NCBI GenBank assembly: GCA_965205255.1
Contig: OZ242051.1
Span: 1,798,001 to 1,862,000 of the forward strand
DNA from: G965205255 sp965205255
Lineage (GTDB): Bacteria > Pseudomonadota > Gammaproteobacteria > Pseudomonadales > Endozoicomonadaceae
Length of the DNA: 64,000 bases
Direction: 5' to 3'
Position numbers and translations under genes: made by a program. Shown here piece by piece: positions 45,613 through 54,591 of the stretch (positions within the stretch are counted from its first letter, which is position 1; every line of letters starts with the position of its first letter). The notes under the pieces are model-generated. The model was not told where the DNA came from. It saw only the letters and a list, made by a program, of their open reading frames with translations, and did no database searches.

Positions 45613-47052
45613 ATGTTACGTTCAGCTTTTTTCCGAATATTATTTTTTTTCGCACTGGCGAATTATTGTTGTTTTATTCAGATCGCTACAGCATCATCTG
45701 AATCTGTTGTTGTAAAAAAAAATAGAAAAACACCTGACAACACTATGAGTTTGTCTGAAGCTTACCAGCTTGCTCAAAAAAATGATGCTGCACTTGCTAG
45801 CGCCAGAGCCATCTATAAATCCAGATCAGAAGCAATACCTGAGGCGAGGGCTGCACTTTTACCACAGATTAGCGCTGTTGCAAATACAGCATACAACAGC
45901 AATAATGCAGTTAAAGCACCTGTAATTTATGGAAATAAAAAAACTCACTGGAATACACATGGCTGGTCAGCCACACTTTCTCAGTCGATATTTGACTTAT
46001 CTAAATGGTTTGATGTTAGTGTTGCCTCGACAGAAGATAGTGTTGCCAAACTATCATTAGCTATCCAGGAACAACAGTTAATTTATGATGTGGCAGAAAA
46101 GTATTTTGCTGTACTTAAGGCACACAGCGATGAAGCGGCAGCAAAAGCAAACCTAAGAGCTGTTCAGAAACAATTAAATCAAACTGAAGAACGATTCAAA
46201 GTAGGCATGGTAGCTAATACTGATGTGCAGGAAGCGAAAGCCTCTTATGATACAGCAAAAGTTAGTGTAATTCAGGCCAGCAACGCTATCACAGTAGCTG
46301 AGGAAAACTTATCTCTTCTGACCAATGAGCCAGACCGAAAAGTCTATCGTCTTAACCAACTGATGCCGGTTAAAGGGCCTGCACCCTTAGTGGTTACATC
46401 TTGGGAAACCCAAGCTATGCAACACAATCTCAATGTTAGACAGGCCAAAGTCAGCGTACAACTGAGTCATAAGCAATTACATTCAGCTTTGGCGAAACAT
46501 TTACCCACGGTTTCCGGTTCTGTTACTTATCAGCATTCCACTAATAACAGTGCTGTTCAGATTGCGCAAAATGGTGGCGTCAACAATGGCGTAACGGCGG
46601 GGTTATCGCTGATCATTCCAGTGTTTTCTGGAGGTGCTATTTCTGCCAAAAGCAATGCAGTCAGATACACGCTGGAATCCAGTCAGAAAAAAGAAGAACA
46701 GGCTATACGCGAAGCGCGGGTGAGTGCACGTAATGGTTTTAACACAGTCAATACCGATGTTGCTTCTGTGAATGCATGGTGTCAGGGCATTATTTCTGCC
46801 AAAAGCTCAATGAAAGCAACAAAAAGTGGTTATGCAGTGGGCACAAGAACCATTATTGATGTACTGAATAGCCAATCAGTTCTTTATAACGCAGAAAAAC
46901 AGTATCTGGATGCTCGTTATAATTTTATTCTCAACACTCTTAAATTAAAGCAGGTGGCAGGTAGGTTAAGCCCTGATGATCTTGAAATATTAAGTGGTTG
47001 GATGACTCCTGCGCAAAGTTTATCTGGAGGTTTAACGCCCTATTGTAAATAA
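45613..47052 (+). CDS. TolC-family outer-membrane efflux protein
   Basis: 479 residues. ATG at 45613 gives a signal peptide (MLRSAFFRILFFFALANYCC to IATASS); the earlier in-frame TTG would add a non-signal N-terminus. Two OEP repeats: MSLSEAYQLAQKNDAALASA with long helices to about 250, and a second repeat from about 270 (MQHNLNVRQAKVSVQLSHKQ) to 460. GTRTIIDVLNSQSVLYNAEK is typical of TolC. No inner-membrane pump genes are adjacent, so its partner lies elsewhere. Confidence 0.9.
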   Translation: MLRSAFFRILFFFALANYCCFIQIATASSESVVVKKNRKTPDNTMSLSEAYQLAQKNDAALASARAIYKSRSEAIPEARAALLPQISAVANTAYNSNNAVKAPVIYGNKKTHWNTHGWSATLSQSIFDLSKWFDVSVASTEDSVAKLSLAIQEQQLIYDVAEKYFAVLKAHSDEAAAKANLRAVQKQLNQTEERFKVGMVANTDVQEAKASYDTAKVSVIQASNAITVAEENLSLLTNEPDRKVYRLNQLMPVKGPAPLVVTSWETQAMQHNLNVRQAKVSVQLSHKQLHSALAKHLPTVSGSVTYQHSTNNSAVQIAQNGGVNNGVTAGLSLIIPVFSGGAISAKSNAVRYTLESSQKKEEQAIREARVSARNGFNTVNTDVASVNAWCQGIISAKSSMKATKSGYAVGTRTIIDVLNSQSVLYNAEKQYLDARYNFILNTLKLKQVAGRLSPDDLEILSGWMTPAQSLSGGLTPYCK

Positions 47053-47114
47053 CTGATTGTGCTGTTTCATCGATTGAACTATTGATGCTTCAAGCTCTTT
47101 TTCTGATTTTTATT

Positions 47115-47258
47115 CAGCGACATCATTCTAAAGCTTTTCCGGCACTGGTCAGTTATCATTGTTTTTGGGAAATTAGTTTGCCCAATAACTTTATGGTTAA
47201 TCTGATCAGTGCGCTGATAGCTTATAACTATCAAGAGAAAACCTTCGTTCAATATTGA
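47115..47258 (+). pseudogene. IS982-family transposase C-terminal remnant
   Basis: QRHHSKAFPALVSYHCFWEI then SLPNNFMVNLISALIAYNYQ and a stop resembles the end of IS982 transposases (RHRS..NFxVNLxAGLIAY). The rest is absent. It lies between the TolC-family gene and pitA. Confidence 0.6.
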
Positions 47259-47455
47259 ATAACCAAGATTATTGCTGTGTAATTATATCAAGCTGAGGTT
47301 ATAACATAAGTGAAACAGACTGAAAGCGGATGAAGCCTCGGAAAATATTTTTTGCATGAGTCTTTGTTTTTTATTTCACTATTTGTTATCTTCGTTGCAT
47401 TTAGAGTACTTAATTAATTTCAGTTAATTTTTTTTACGGTCAAGGGTAATACTTC

Positions 47456-48724
47456 ATGTCGATTATTACTGATCATGGTACACTTTTGCTCATTCTAGCT
47501 TGTGTAGTCGGGTTTTTTATGGCGTGGGGCGTAGGTGCTAATGATGTCGCCAACGCAATGGGTACGTCTGTAGGATCAAAAGCTTTAACACTTGCGCAAG
47601 CGCTAGTTGTAGCGGCTATCTTTGAGTTTTTAGGTGCTTACCTTGCAGGAGGCTCTGTTACTGATACAATAAGCAAAGGTATTATCGATCCTAATATTCC
47701 TGCTCTTCAACATCATCCTGAGCTGCTTGTTTTTGGAATGATTTCTTCTCTGTTTGCAACAGCTATCTGGCTTATTACTGCATCAAAGCTTGGCTGGCCG
47801 GTATCAACAACTCATTCTATTATCGGTGCCATTATTGGTTTTGCCACTATAAATATTTCTCCGTCTGTTGTACATTGGGGTGAGTTGACATCTGTTATTG
47901 GTAGCTGGATTTTTACTCCTGTTATTGCAGGCTGTATTTCTTTTTTAGTATTTTCAAGCATTCAAAAATTTATTCTCAGCACAAATGCTCCTTTTAAAAT
48001 GGCGCAACGATACCTGCCTTTTTATATGTTTCTGCTCACATTTATTCTTGCCATCATTACCATTACATCTGGTTTCAGGCATATAGGCATTCATCTTGAT
48101 AATCAGTCAACTTTTTTATGCTCTGCAATTTTTGGTGTTATCTGCGCCGTCATTGCCAAAATAATACTGGTTCGCTTGAAAGAAGACCGTAGGGAAAATG
48201 ACAAATTTGCATATTCAAGTGTCGAGCGACTTTTTGGATATATGATGATTTTCACTGCTTGTTCCATGGCTTTTGCGCACGGTTCAAATGATGTGGCTAA
48301 TGCTGTTGGGCCTTTAGCCACTGTTGTCTCTATTATCAAAAAGGGTACTGTTGATGCACAAACCATTTTGCCTCAATGGGTGCTTATTTTGGGAGGAATT
48401 GGTATTGTTGCAGGACTTGCCACCTATGGCTACAAAGTTATTGCAACCATAGGAAACAGTATTATGGAGTTAACACCAAGCCGTGGCTTTTCTGCTGAAA
48501 TCTCAGCCGCCACTACTGTTATTCTTGCGTCAGGTCTTGGGTTACCCATTTCCACTACACAAACATTGGTTGGTGCTGTTTTAGGTGTTGGTATGGCTCG
48601 TGGTATTGCTGCATTAAACCTTCGTGTGATTGGTACTATATTCGTTTCCTGGGTTATTACTTTACCTGCCGGTGCTGTTTTATCGGTGATTATTTTCAAA
48701 ATACTGACGCTTATTTTTGGGTAG
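47456..48724 (+). CDS. pitA: Low-affinity inorganic phosphate transporter, PiT family
   Basis: 422 residues, about 10-11 membrane segments. The two inverted PiT signatures are GANDVANAMGTSVGSKALT (near residue 28) and AHGSNDVANAVGPLA (near 277), plus GWPVSTTHSIIGAIIG and GLPISTTQTLVGAVLG in the paired repeats. Cotransports phosphate with protons or Na+. Shorter than E. coli PitA (499), as in many PiT proteins. No PhoU-like gene adjoins. Confidence 0.93.
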   Translation: MSIITDHGTLLLILACVVGFFMAWGVGANDVANAMGTSVGSKALTLAQALVVAAIFEFLGAYLAGGSVTDTISKGIIDPNIPALQHHPELLVFGMISSLFATAIWLITASKLGWPVSTTHSIIGAIIGFATINISPSVVHWGELTSVIGSWIFTPVIAGCISFLVFSSIQKFILSTNAPFKMAQRYLPFYMFLLTFILAIITITSGFRHIGIHLDNQSTFLCSAIFGVICAVIAKIILVRLKEDRRENDKFAYSSVERLFGYMMIFTACSMAFAHGSNDVANAVGPLATVVSIIKKGTVDAQTILPQWVLILGGIGIVAGLATYGYKVIATIGNSIMELTPSRGFSAEISAATTVILASGLGLPISTTQTLVGAVLGVGMARGIAALNLRVIGTIFVSWVITLPAGAVLSVIIFKILTLIFG

Positions 48725-48931
48725 TATCCCATATCAAGCCACTGGATTGTTTGGTGGATTTTTTTTGCAAGAAAGAATATATTCTGTTTGATAAGCTTCT
48801 GCTCAGAGTACGTTCTGTTATTGAACTATCAAGGAGAGGCTACGGTGATAATAAAACCAAAAAAGGTAGCTTAATAACAGAAAGTCAAATGCAGATTTTG
48901 TATTAAGCACCTGTATTTTATATACTCATAA

Positions 48932-49540
48932 CTATTTGTTCTTTAAAAGAAATTCAAACAATTTTGGTAATGCTGAATCAAATTTTTCAAATGCATGATT
49001 CCCACCTTGTGTGATATCAAAATTGCAGCATTTATAATGCTCTTTGGAAACTCGGTAATCAAGCGTTTCATCGCCTGTTTGTAACATAATCAGCACATTA
49101 TGTGGGCTTGAAATAGAGTCATATTCTAAAGCCTTAAGCTCAAATACATGCTTCATGGTAATTTCATACTGCTCGTTGGTATAGGAATTGGTCTGAAGTC
49201 CAAGGTAATTATCAAACAAACAGTAAGGCTTGGAAGCCGGATTGATTAATATCATCTTTATGATTTTATCTTTGAATTTTGCAAGTAATCTTTCTCTAAG
49301 CCACGTAGCATAATATCCACCAAGAGAACTTCCAACAAGATAAATGGTTGCATCCTCGTCAAAAGAGTTAAGCATACTCAGTAATGATTCAGCATTTTTT
49401 TGTGGATGGTTTTTTTGTTCAGGTATAAGGCAATCAATTTCTGGGTGATATTTTTTTGTGTAGCGAAATACTGCCTGAGCTTTATCAGAAAATGGCGAAC
49501 TATTCATACCATGCAAGTACATAAGCACTGTTGAATCCAT
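48932..49540 (-). CDS. YqiA/YcfP-like alpha/beta-fold esterase
   Basis: 202 residues from ATG with AGGTGG upstream; an in-frame start 20 codons earlier is not supported. YLHGMNSSPFSDKAQAVFRY and the nucleophile elbow VGSSLGGYYATWLRE are typical of the YqiA family; the charge-relay Asp is probably in LQTGDETLDYR and the His in GGNHAFEKF. Substrate unknown. Confidence 0.85.
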   Translation of the reverse strand: MDSTVLMYLHGMNSSPFSDKAQAVFRYTKKYHPEIDCLIPEQKNHPQKNAESLLSMLNSFDEDATIYLVGSSLGGYYATWLRERLLAKFKDKIIKMILINPASKPYCLFDNYLGLQTNSYTNEQYEITMKHVFELKALEYDSISSPHNVLIMLQTGDETLDYRVSKEHYKCCNFDITQGGNHAFEKFDSALPKLFEFLLKNK

Positions 49541-49636
49541 TATCTTTCCACCTTTAATCTGCACAAAAAAGACATTTATTCCAAGTCTCTTAATACTCAA
49601 TTAAAATCTTTTTAATAAAATATGTTTTTGAATTGT

Positions 49637-50890
49637 TTATTGTACTACTTTATTGGTTAATATTTTGTCAGATTTTGCCATGGTAGATCGTAAAATAGCT
49701 GAAGCCTTAATTAACAGAAAATCTTCCTCACTAGTCGTATCATGAGGGGCATTGATTTTAATGTCAGGCACAATACCTGTTGACTGAATTGAACGCCCCT
49801 CAGGAGTATAATAACGTGCTGTAGTCAACTTCAGACCCGATGGTTTTTTTGTACTAAATAAGGGCAATACACTTTGAACGGAACCTTTACCATAGCTTCG
49901 ATTTCCAAGAATAATTGCTCGGTTATGATCCTGCAGTGCTCCGGCTACAATTTCTGAGGCAGAAGCTGAATAACTATTTATCAATACCGCCAAAGGCAAA
50001 CCATGCGTTAGATCAGATTGTTTTGCATTAAACGTCAGATCGCTACCTACTACTCTGCCTGCGGTTGAAACGATTCGTCCTTTTTCTATAAATATATCCA
50101 CAACATCTACAGCTGCTTGGAGCACTCCACCTGGGTTGTCTCTTAAATCCAGAATAAGACCATTAACCGGGTGTGTTTTTTCAAGTTCTATCAAGCTTCT
50201 TGCAAGCTCTATAGCAGTATTTTGACTAAATTGACTGATTCTAATATAACCAATATCGTGCAATAAGCGTCTGTGCTTAACGCTGTTAATCTGTATAAGT
50301 TCACGCTTCATAGCAAAATGTAGTGGTTTATTAATATTTTTTCGTTCAATGGTCATTTTGATTTCACTACCAGGGCGACCACGCATCAGGCTGAATATTT
50401 CTTTAGGCAAAAGCTTGTTTAAAGCAAAGTCATTCAGATGTGTAACCTTATCCTCAGGTAAAATCCCTGATTTGTAAGCAGGTGTTTGTGGAAATACCTT
50501 CATAATAAACAAGCCTTCACTTTTGATATCTACCTCGACACCAATACCAGCAAACTGACCAATGGTATTTTCTTTTAGTTGTTGTAATTGTTCTGATTCA
50601 AGAAACGCAGAGTGACTATCCAGTCCTTGTATCATACCCCTGATTGCATTGGTCATTAGTACTTTATCATCTACAGTATCAACATAAGCACCTTTAATGC
50701 GTTGCATAACTTCTATAAATAATTGTAAGTGATCAACAGGCAATGTAACTTCCTGGAGTTTTTCTGGTTCTGCTTTGTGTATGGCAGATCTTTGTATTAC
50801 AGGCACTGCCGAGATGTAGGTGGAGAATACTCCTGAAAAGAGAGCTGCCAGCAATAAAGCCCACCTGCTATGGATAGTACACCACTTCAT
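49637..50890 (-). CDS. ctpA: Carboxy-terminal processing protease (S41)
   Basis: Periplasmic Ser/Lys protease, 417 residues from ATG with AGGTGAG upstream (GTG four codons earlier is less likely). Signal sequence 1-30, PDZ domain about 85-170 (GQFAGIGVEVDIKSEGLFIM), catalytic Ser in INSYSASASEIVAGAL and Lys in NRSYGKGSVQSVLPL. Members degrade or trim envelope proteins, including peptidoglycan hydrolases. The EnvC-like gene lies just upstream on the same strand, an order common in gammaproteobacteria. Confidence 0.93.
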   Translation of the reverse strand: MKWCTIHSRWALLLAALFSGVFSTYISAVPVIQRSAIHKAEPEKLQEVTLPVDHLQLFIEVMQRIKGAYVDTVDDKVLMTNAIRGMIQGLDSHSAFLESEQLQQLKENTIGQFAGIGVEVDIKSEGLFIMKVFPQTPAYKSGILPEDKVTHLNDFALNKLLPKEIFSLMRGRPGSEIKMTIERKNINKPLHFAMKRELIQINSVKHRRLLHDIGYIRISQFSQNTAIELARSLIELEKTHPVNGLILDLRDNPGGVLQAAVDVVDIFIEKGRIVSTAGRVVGSDLTFNAKQSDLTHGLPLAVLINSYSASASEIVAGALQDHNRAIILGNRSYGKGSVQSVLPLFSTKKPSGLKLTTARYYTPEGRSIQSTGIVPDIKINAPHDTTSEEDFLLIKASAILRSTMAKSDKILTNKVVQ

Positions 50891-51100
50891 ATTAACTCTC
50901 ACCTGTGTAATTCGAAGGTATAAGAGTTATCGGCAATGACAAAAAACGGGTTTAGACCTCTTAAGCGTATAAATAATAAATCGCCAGAGAATTGCTTGCA
51001 CTTGAAAAGCCTTATCAAAGATTTCTGTTTTGTGGCACTTTTTATACCATACAACGCTTTGTTGCACTTAAGTTGCACAGATGACGACCAGAGAAAAGCT

Positions 51101-51745
51101 TTAACCACGAATGAGCCAGCGTTTGGGGTTGACTGGCTGACCATTTCGGCGTATTTCAAAATATAATCCATACCCGTTTGGTGTAAAACCTGTGGTAGCT
51201 ATCAGATCTCCTGCCTGAACCCAGTCATTCTGTTGTTTTAGCAATGTTGAATTATGAGCATAAAGACTCATATAACCGTCTTTGTGCTCAATGATCATTA
51301 ACAGTCCTAACCCTTTTAATCTGTCAGAAAAAACTACTCTTCCTGCTTGGAATGCACGTACCACGTCTTCAGGCTCTGTTTTGATGAATAATCCCTTCCA
51401 GCGTTCATCATTAGTACGTGTATCGCCATAATTATATTGAATAACACCATTTACCGGCCATGGAAGCTTTTTATCCCGATCCGATAAAGCCAGTAAAGAT
51501 GGCGGGTCAAGCTTTGACTGCTCAAGATCCTGATAAATTTCATCCAGTTCTGAAATATATTCAGATATATTGCGTTTTATCTTATCCGTGGAACTCCTGA
51601 TACTATTTATCATATTCTTGACGGGTTCTTTGTTAACCACATTTTTTTGATCATTAGCGATCAGAGCCATACTTTTTGGGATTATCAGATAAAATATTAT
51701 GATTATGCGCACAAGATGGGTTGATAAGCTGTAAAGAAATTTCAT
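51101..51745 (-). CDS. EnvC-like LytM-domain murein hydrolase activator, short
   Basis: 214 residues: signal/anchor (MKFLYSLSTHLVRIIIIFYL), a short coiled region (about 50-85, NSIRSSTDKIKRNISEYISE), and a LytM domain from LPWPVNGVIQYNYGDTRT to the end. The domain seems degenerate: YAHNSTLLK keeps one His but the LHFE-type ligand is LYFEIRRNG, as in EnvC, which activates amidases rather than cutting. It is half the length of E. coli EnvC (419); most of the coiled coil is missing. Upstream of ctpA. Confidence 0.82.
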   Translation of the reverse strand: MKFLYSLSTHLVRIIIIFYLIIPKSMALIANDQKNVVNKEPVKNMINSIRSSTDKIKRNISEYISELDEIYQDLEQSKLDPPSLLALSDRDKKLPWPVNGVIQYNYGDTRTNDERWKGLFIKTEPEDVVRAFQAGRVVFSDRLKGLGLLMIIEHKDGYMSLYAHNSTLLKQQNDWVQAGDLIATTGFTPNGYGLYFEIRRNGQPVNPKRWLIRG

Positions 51746-51837
51746 TTTGCTTCTTTCCATGAAGTTTGTTTTTCTTAATTGTTCTTTACAGTTTATCTAT
51801 TTATTCGCAGGTTATCTATAAAGTAAATAAATTCAGC

Positions 51838-51900
51838 TAATACCAAAATCTGTTTATGACTTCTTATTACGCTACTTTTCTGATCTTGCTGTTTCGAATG
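51838..51900 (+). repeat. Dispersed repeat family, partial copy
   Basis: TAATACCAAAATCTGTTTAT, GACTTCTTATTACGCTACTT and TTCTGATCTTGCTGTTT match the left half of 43020-43175; the right half is replaced by an IS982 remnant. Confidence 0.65.
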
Positions 51901-51998
51901 ATATTGCTGAATAAAAATCAGGTAAAAGTGCTTGAAGCAACAATAGTTAGGTAGATGAAATAGCACAACTACAGACACTACTTTACTCAGGATGATTG
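51900..51998 (-). pseudogene. IS982-family transposase N-terminal remnant
   Basis: Minus-strand reading LSKVVSVVVLFHLPNYCCFK then HFYLIFIQQY matches LSEVMTIVISFHSFGYCCFK of the IS982 pseudogene at 37762. Only this block remains. Confidence 0.6.
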
Positions 51999-52230
51999 CT
52001 CGGGGCTTTATGCATTTTAAATGCCTTTTTTATGTCGTATTTAAGTTTATCAAGGTCTGATCAGCCGGTTTGAGACATGGTCAAATCTCATCTATATTAC
52101 CAGTTACAAAAAAATAATAGTAAGTATTTTTACTTATAGTAAGAATTTGCAAAGCATCCAAGACCACCTCAAATGCATAAATACTACATGATTAATATTG
52201 TGTAAATAGCATACACAAGAGGTTATTTTA

Positions 52231-53997
52231 ATGAAGCACTATACAAAGCGTGTCAACCACCGGCTTATACTTATATTTGTTCTTTGTACGATTTGTTTCT
52301 TCCCCGTATCACCTGTTATGGCTGGCTTGAAAAATTCGTTTGTCAAGCTTTTTACAAAAGATGATGCATCCCTTGAGCAGGAGCTTATTGCACTAATAAG
52401 TCAAGCCAGCGAGGATGAATGTGAGATAATCCAAGAAGGTTTTGATATTGTATTTCCTGAGTCTGCTGATGAAAATACAGATGGTGGTATTCCAAATCCT
52501 CCCCCCTTACCACCCTTACCTAAAGAGCAAAAGGCAATACAATATATAAAAAAAATAAATGACACATCTGCCATGCATCAAGAGGGAAGGGTAGAAGATA
52601 GCCTTAAACCAAAAAAACCTGCAAATCACGATCATCGTCAGGCATTTGAGCAGGAGTTGGCAAAAAAGCTTGCGAACCGTTTTAAATTGAATATGGAGAT
52701 GGAACCAACATGTTCGGAAAGTTTGCAGACAAGCGTAATACCTGTTCTTTTGAGCAAAAATAACAAACAATCCACTGTGCCAAATAAAACGACAAAACCT
52801 GCAGTGCCTCATCCTGTTACCAGGCCGATGTTAGAACCGACAAATATAAAGGAAATCACAAAACTTTTGCAAAATAACTGGGAAAAAGAAAAGCAGGATC
52901 TATCCGTTATGCTCAAGGAGTCTCAACAAAACCAGGAGCAACAACAGATAGCTAATAACCTGCAGCTAAAAGGTGTATTGACAACAATGCTTTCTTTGTT
53001 AGAGAAAATTCATAAACGAGTGTCAGTTAAAAACAGCCCTCCTACTTTATTTTGTGAATCAACGCAAACAACAGGAGAGGGCAATTCGTTGATTCGTATA
53101 ACAAAAAACGAATCCAGTTTAGAAGAAGGGCTTAGTCAAAACAATGCATCAGGATCCGAAAGAGCCGACCGACAGGTCTCTGTAAGCAGTTCGCTATCGG
53201 ATGATACCAGCTATCTATCAAGCTCTGAGGATGAAGACACCGGTGTTTTAGATGATGAATTTTTTCAGCCACATTCAACCCCCAGTGTTATGAGTAAAGA
53301 TGAATTTATTACCGCTCTGGCATCTTCTGAACCGGAAACGTCTGCTCAAATAATGAAAACCGTTCATGGAAATATGCAGGAAAATAAAAAAAGTGTACTT
53401 GATGAACTATTAAAGGTTGTCAAAACCATTCAGCCATACAATGAAGTTGATGAGAACAAATCAACGCACGAAGCTTCCCGTTATGGTGAATATGAAGACA
53501 CGGACGGGTTTTTTTCGAAAAAAAGCAAAAAGAAAAGTAGCAAGCATCAATCGGAAAGACAAAAAGTCAAGCTGGAAGATATTGACCCTGAAATCATTGC
53601 TCATATTATAAGTGAAGTACAAAAAAACAATCATATTAAAAGCATTAAACCAGTGGTTACTGAAGCCCCCCTGACAGTTGCTACACCCACTAAAAAGCAT
53701 ACGTTCAATGGGTTTCCTGATGATTTTCAGAGTGAACTGATGCTAGTAGCTAAGCAATTTCGCAAGCGAATGGATAGCACAAATGAAGAAGGTGTTAGTT
53801 CTTCTTCGGCTGTTGCAAAAGCATGGAAGCAAGATAAAGAACATGTTCAAAAAATAACCGAACACACAACAACAGGAAGTCATGCTGACCAAACGGATTC
53901 CGGCCCTATAGAAGGTATATTTTCTAACACTAAACAAGCATGGAGACAAGTACTTGTGACAATTATTGTGCGTATGTTTGAAGATGAAATACAGTAA
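52231..53997 (+). CDS. Large secreted protein of unknown function, effector candidate
   Basis: 588 residues, start supported by AGAGG upstream. Signal peptide MKHYTKRVNHRLILIFVLCT to VSPVMA (cleavage after about residue 31). Then a long, charged, low-complexity protein: polyproline PNPPPLPPLPKEQ near residue 89-101, coiled-coil segments (QELAKKLANRFKLNMEMEP; KEKQDLSVMLKESQQNQEQQ near 230), an acidic Ser-rich stretch (SSLSDDTSYLSSSEDEDTG near 325), and a lysine cluster KKSKKKSSK at about 430. The last ~90 residues may form helices. No catalytic motif and no family recognised. The polyproline looks like an SH3/WW-type ligand and the lysine cluster like a nuclear signal; both are inference. Stands alone between envC and oprD. 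Confidence 0.8.
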   Translation: MKHYTKRVNHRLILIFVLCTICFFPVSPVMAGLKNSFVKLFTKDDASLEQELIALISQASEDECEIIQEGFDIVFPESADENTDGGIPNPPPLPPLPKEQKAIQYIKKINDTSAMHQEGRVEDSLKPKKPANHDHRQAFEQELAKKLANRFKLNMEMEPTCSESLQTSVIPVLLSKNNKQSTVPNKTTKPAVPHPVTRPMLEPTNIKEITKLLQNNWEKEKQDLSVMLKESQQNQEQQQIANNLQLKGVLTTMLSLLEKIHKRVSVKNSPPTLFCESTQTTGEGNSLIRITKNESSLEEGLSQNNASGSERADRQVSVSSSLSDDTSYLSSSEDEDTGVLDDEFFQPHSTPSVMSKDEFITALASSEPETSAQIMKTVHGNMQENKKSVLDELLKVVKTIQPYNEVDENKSTHEASRYGEYEDTDGFFSKKSKKKSSKHQSERQKVKLEDIDPEIIAHIISEVQKNNHIKSIKPVVTEAPLTVATPTKKHTFNGFPDDFQSELMLVAKQFRKRMDSTNEEGVSSSSAVAKAWKQDKEHVQKITEHTTTGSHADQTDSGPIEGIFSNTKQAWRQVLVTIIVRMFEDEIQ

Positions 53998-54376
53998 TTA
54001 AGAATTTGTCTGATATTGTTTTTTGGATCAATCTGGTGGATTCGTTTAACTTGAACGAATCCATGAGCCCCAACGGCACAGCTAATTTAAAAAGTAAGGT
54101 CAACCTGTCGTGATTATCACAATATTTCATCAAATAATATACTGAGATCAACTCCACGATTAAAAACCTGTTAAAACACTAAAAAAAGCCTGAATACAAC
54201 AAAAAATAATACTTTTGTATTGTTACTATAAAATATACCCTGCATAAGGTACCTTGTTTTTTTTAAGGATTTTTATTTTGAATATAAATCCTTGGCAATA
54301 GAACTTTTGCATCTACAAACAATGTCTTTTAGTAAAAGTTGCATTTTTTTAAAAACTAATTGACAATAAACAAAGG

Positions 54377-54504
54377 GCCTGTTTATAAGTTTCTACTGTT
54401 TCACTACATTGTTATTTTTTTTGCCCAAACCGGTTTTTTTGTTACAACTTTTAAAATACAATAATGTGGTTTCATTGAAACAATTTATAAATTTATAAAC
54501 AGGC
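54377..54504. repeat. MITE-like segment with 12-bp terminal inverted repeats
   Basis: GCCTGTTTATAA (54377-54388) and TTATAAACAGGC (54493-54504) are perfect inverted copies bounding 128 bp without a gene. It lies in the leader of the porin gene and may affect its promoter. Confidence 0.55.
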
Positions 54505-54591
54505 TCGCGTTTCGTTTGTGTCCGAGGTTGTGTGATGTATCGCGCATTGAACAGAGCAATATAATAATATACAACTGAGGAGCAGCCAAAT

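Noticed and set aside
48103..48366. Frames antisense to pitA (also 48430-48732)
   Set aside because: Mirror of the strong PiT coding sequence.
50899..51171. 90-codon leftward frame between envC-like gene and ctpA
   Set aside because: Overlaps the end of the envC-like gene in another frame and contains the ctpA leader; no family and no ribosome site.
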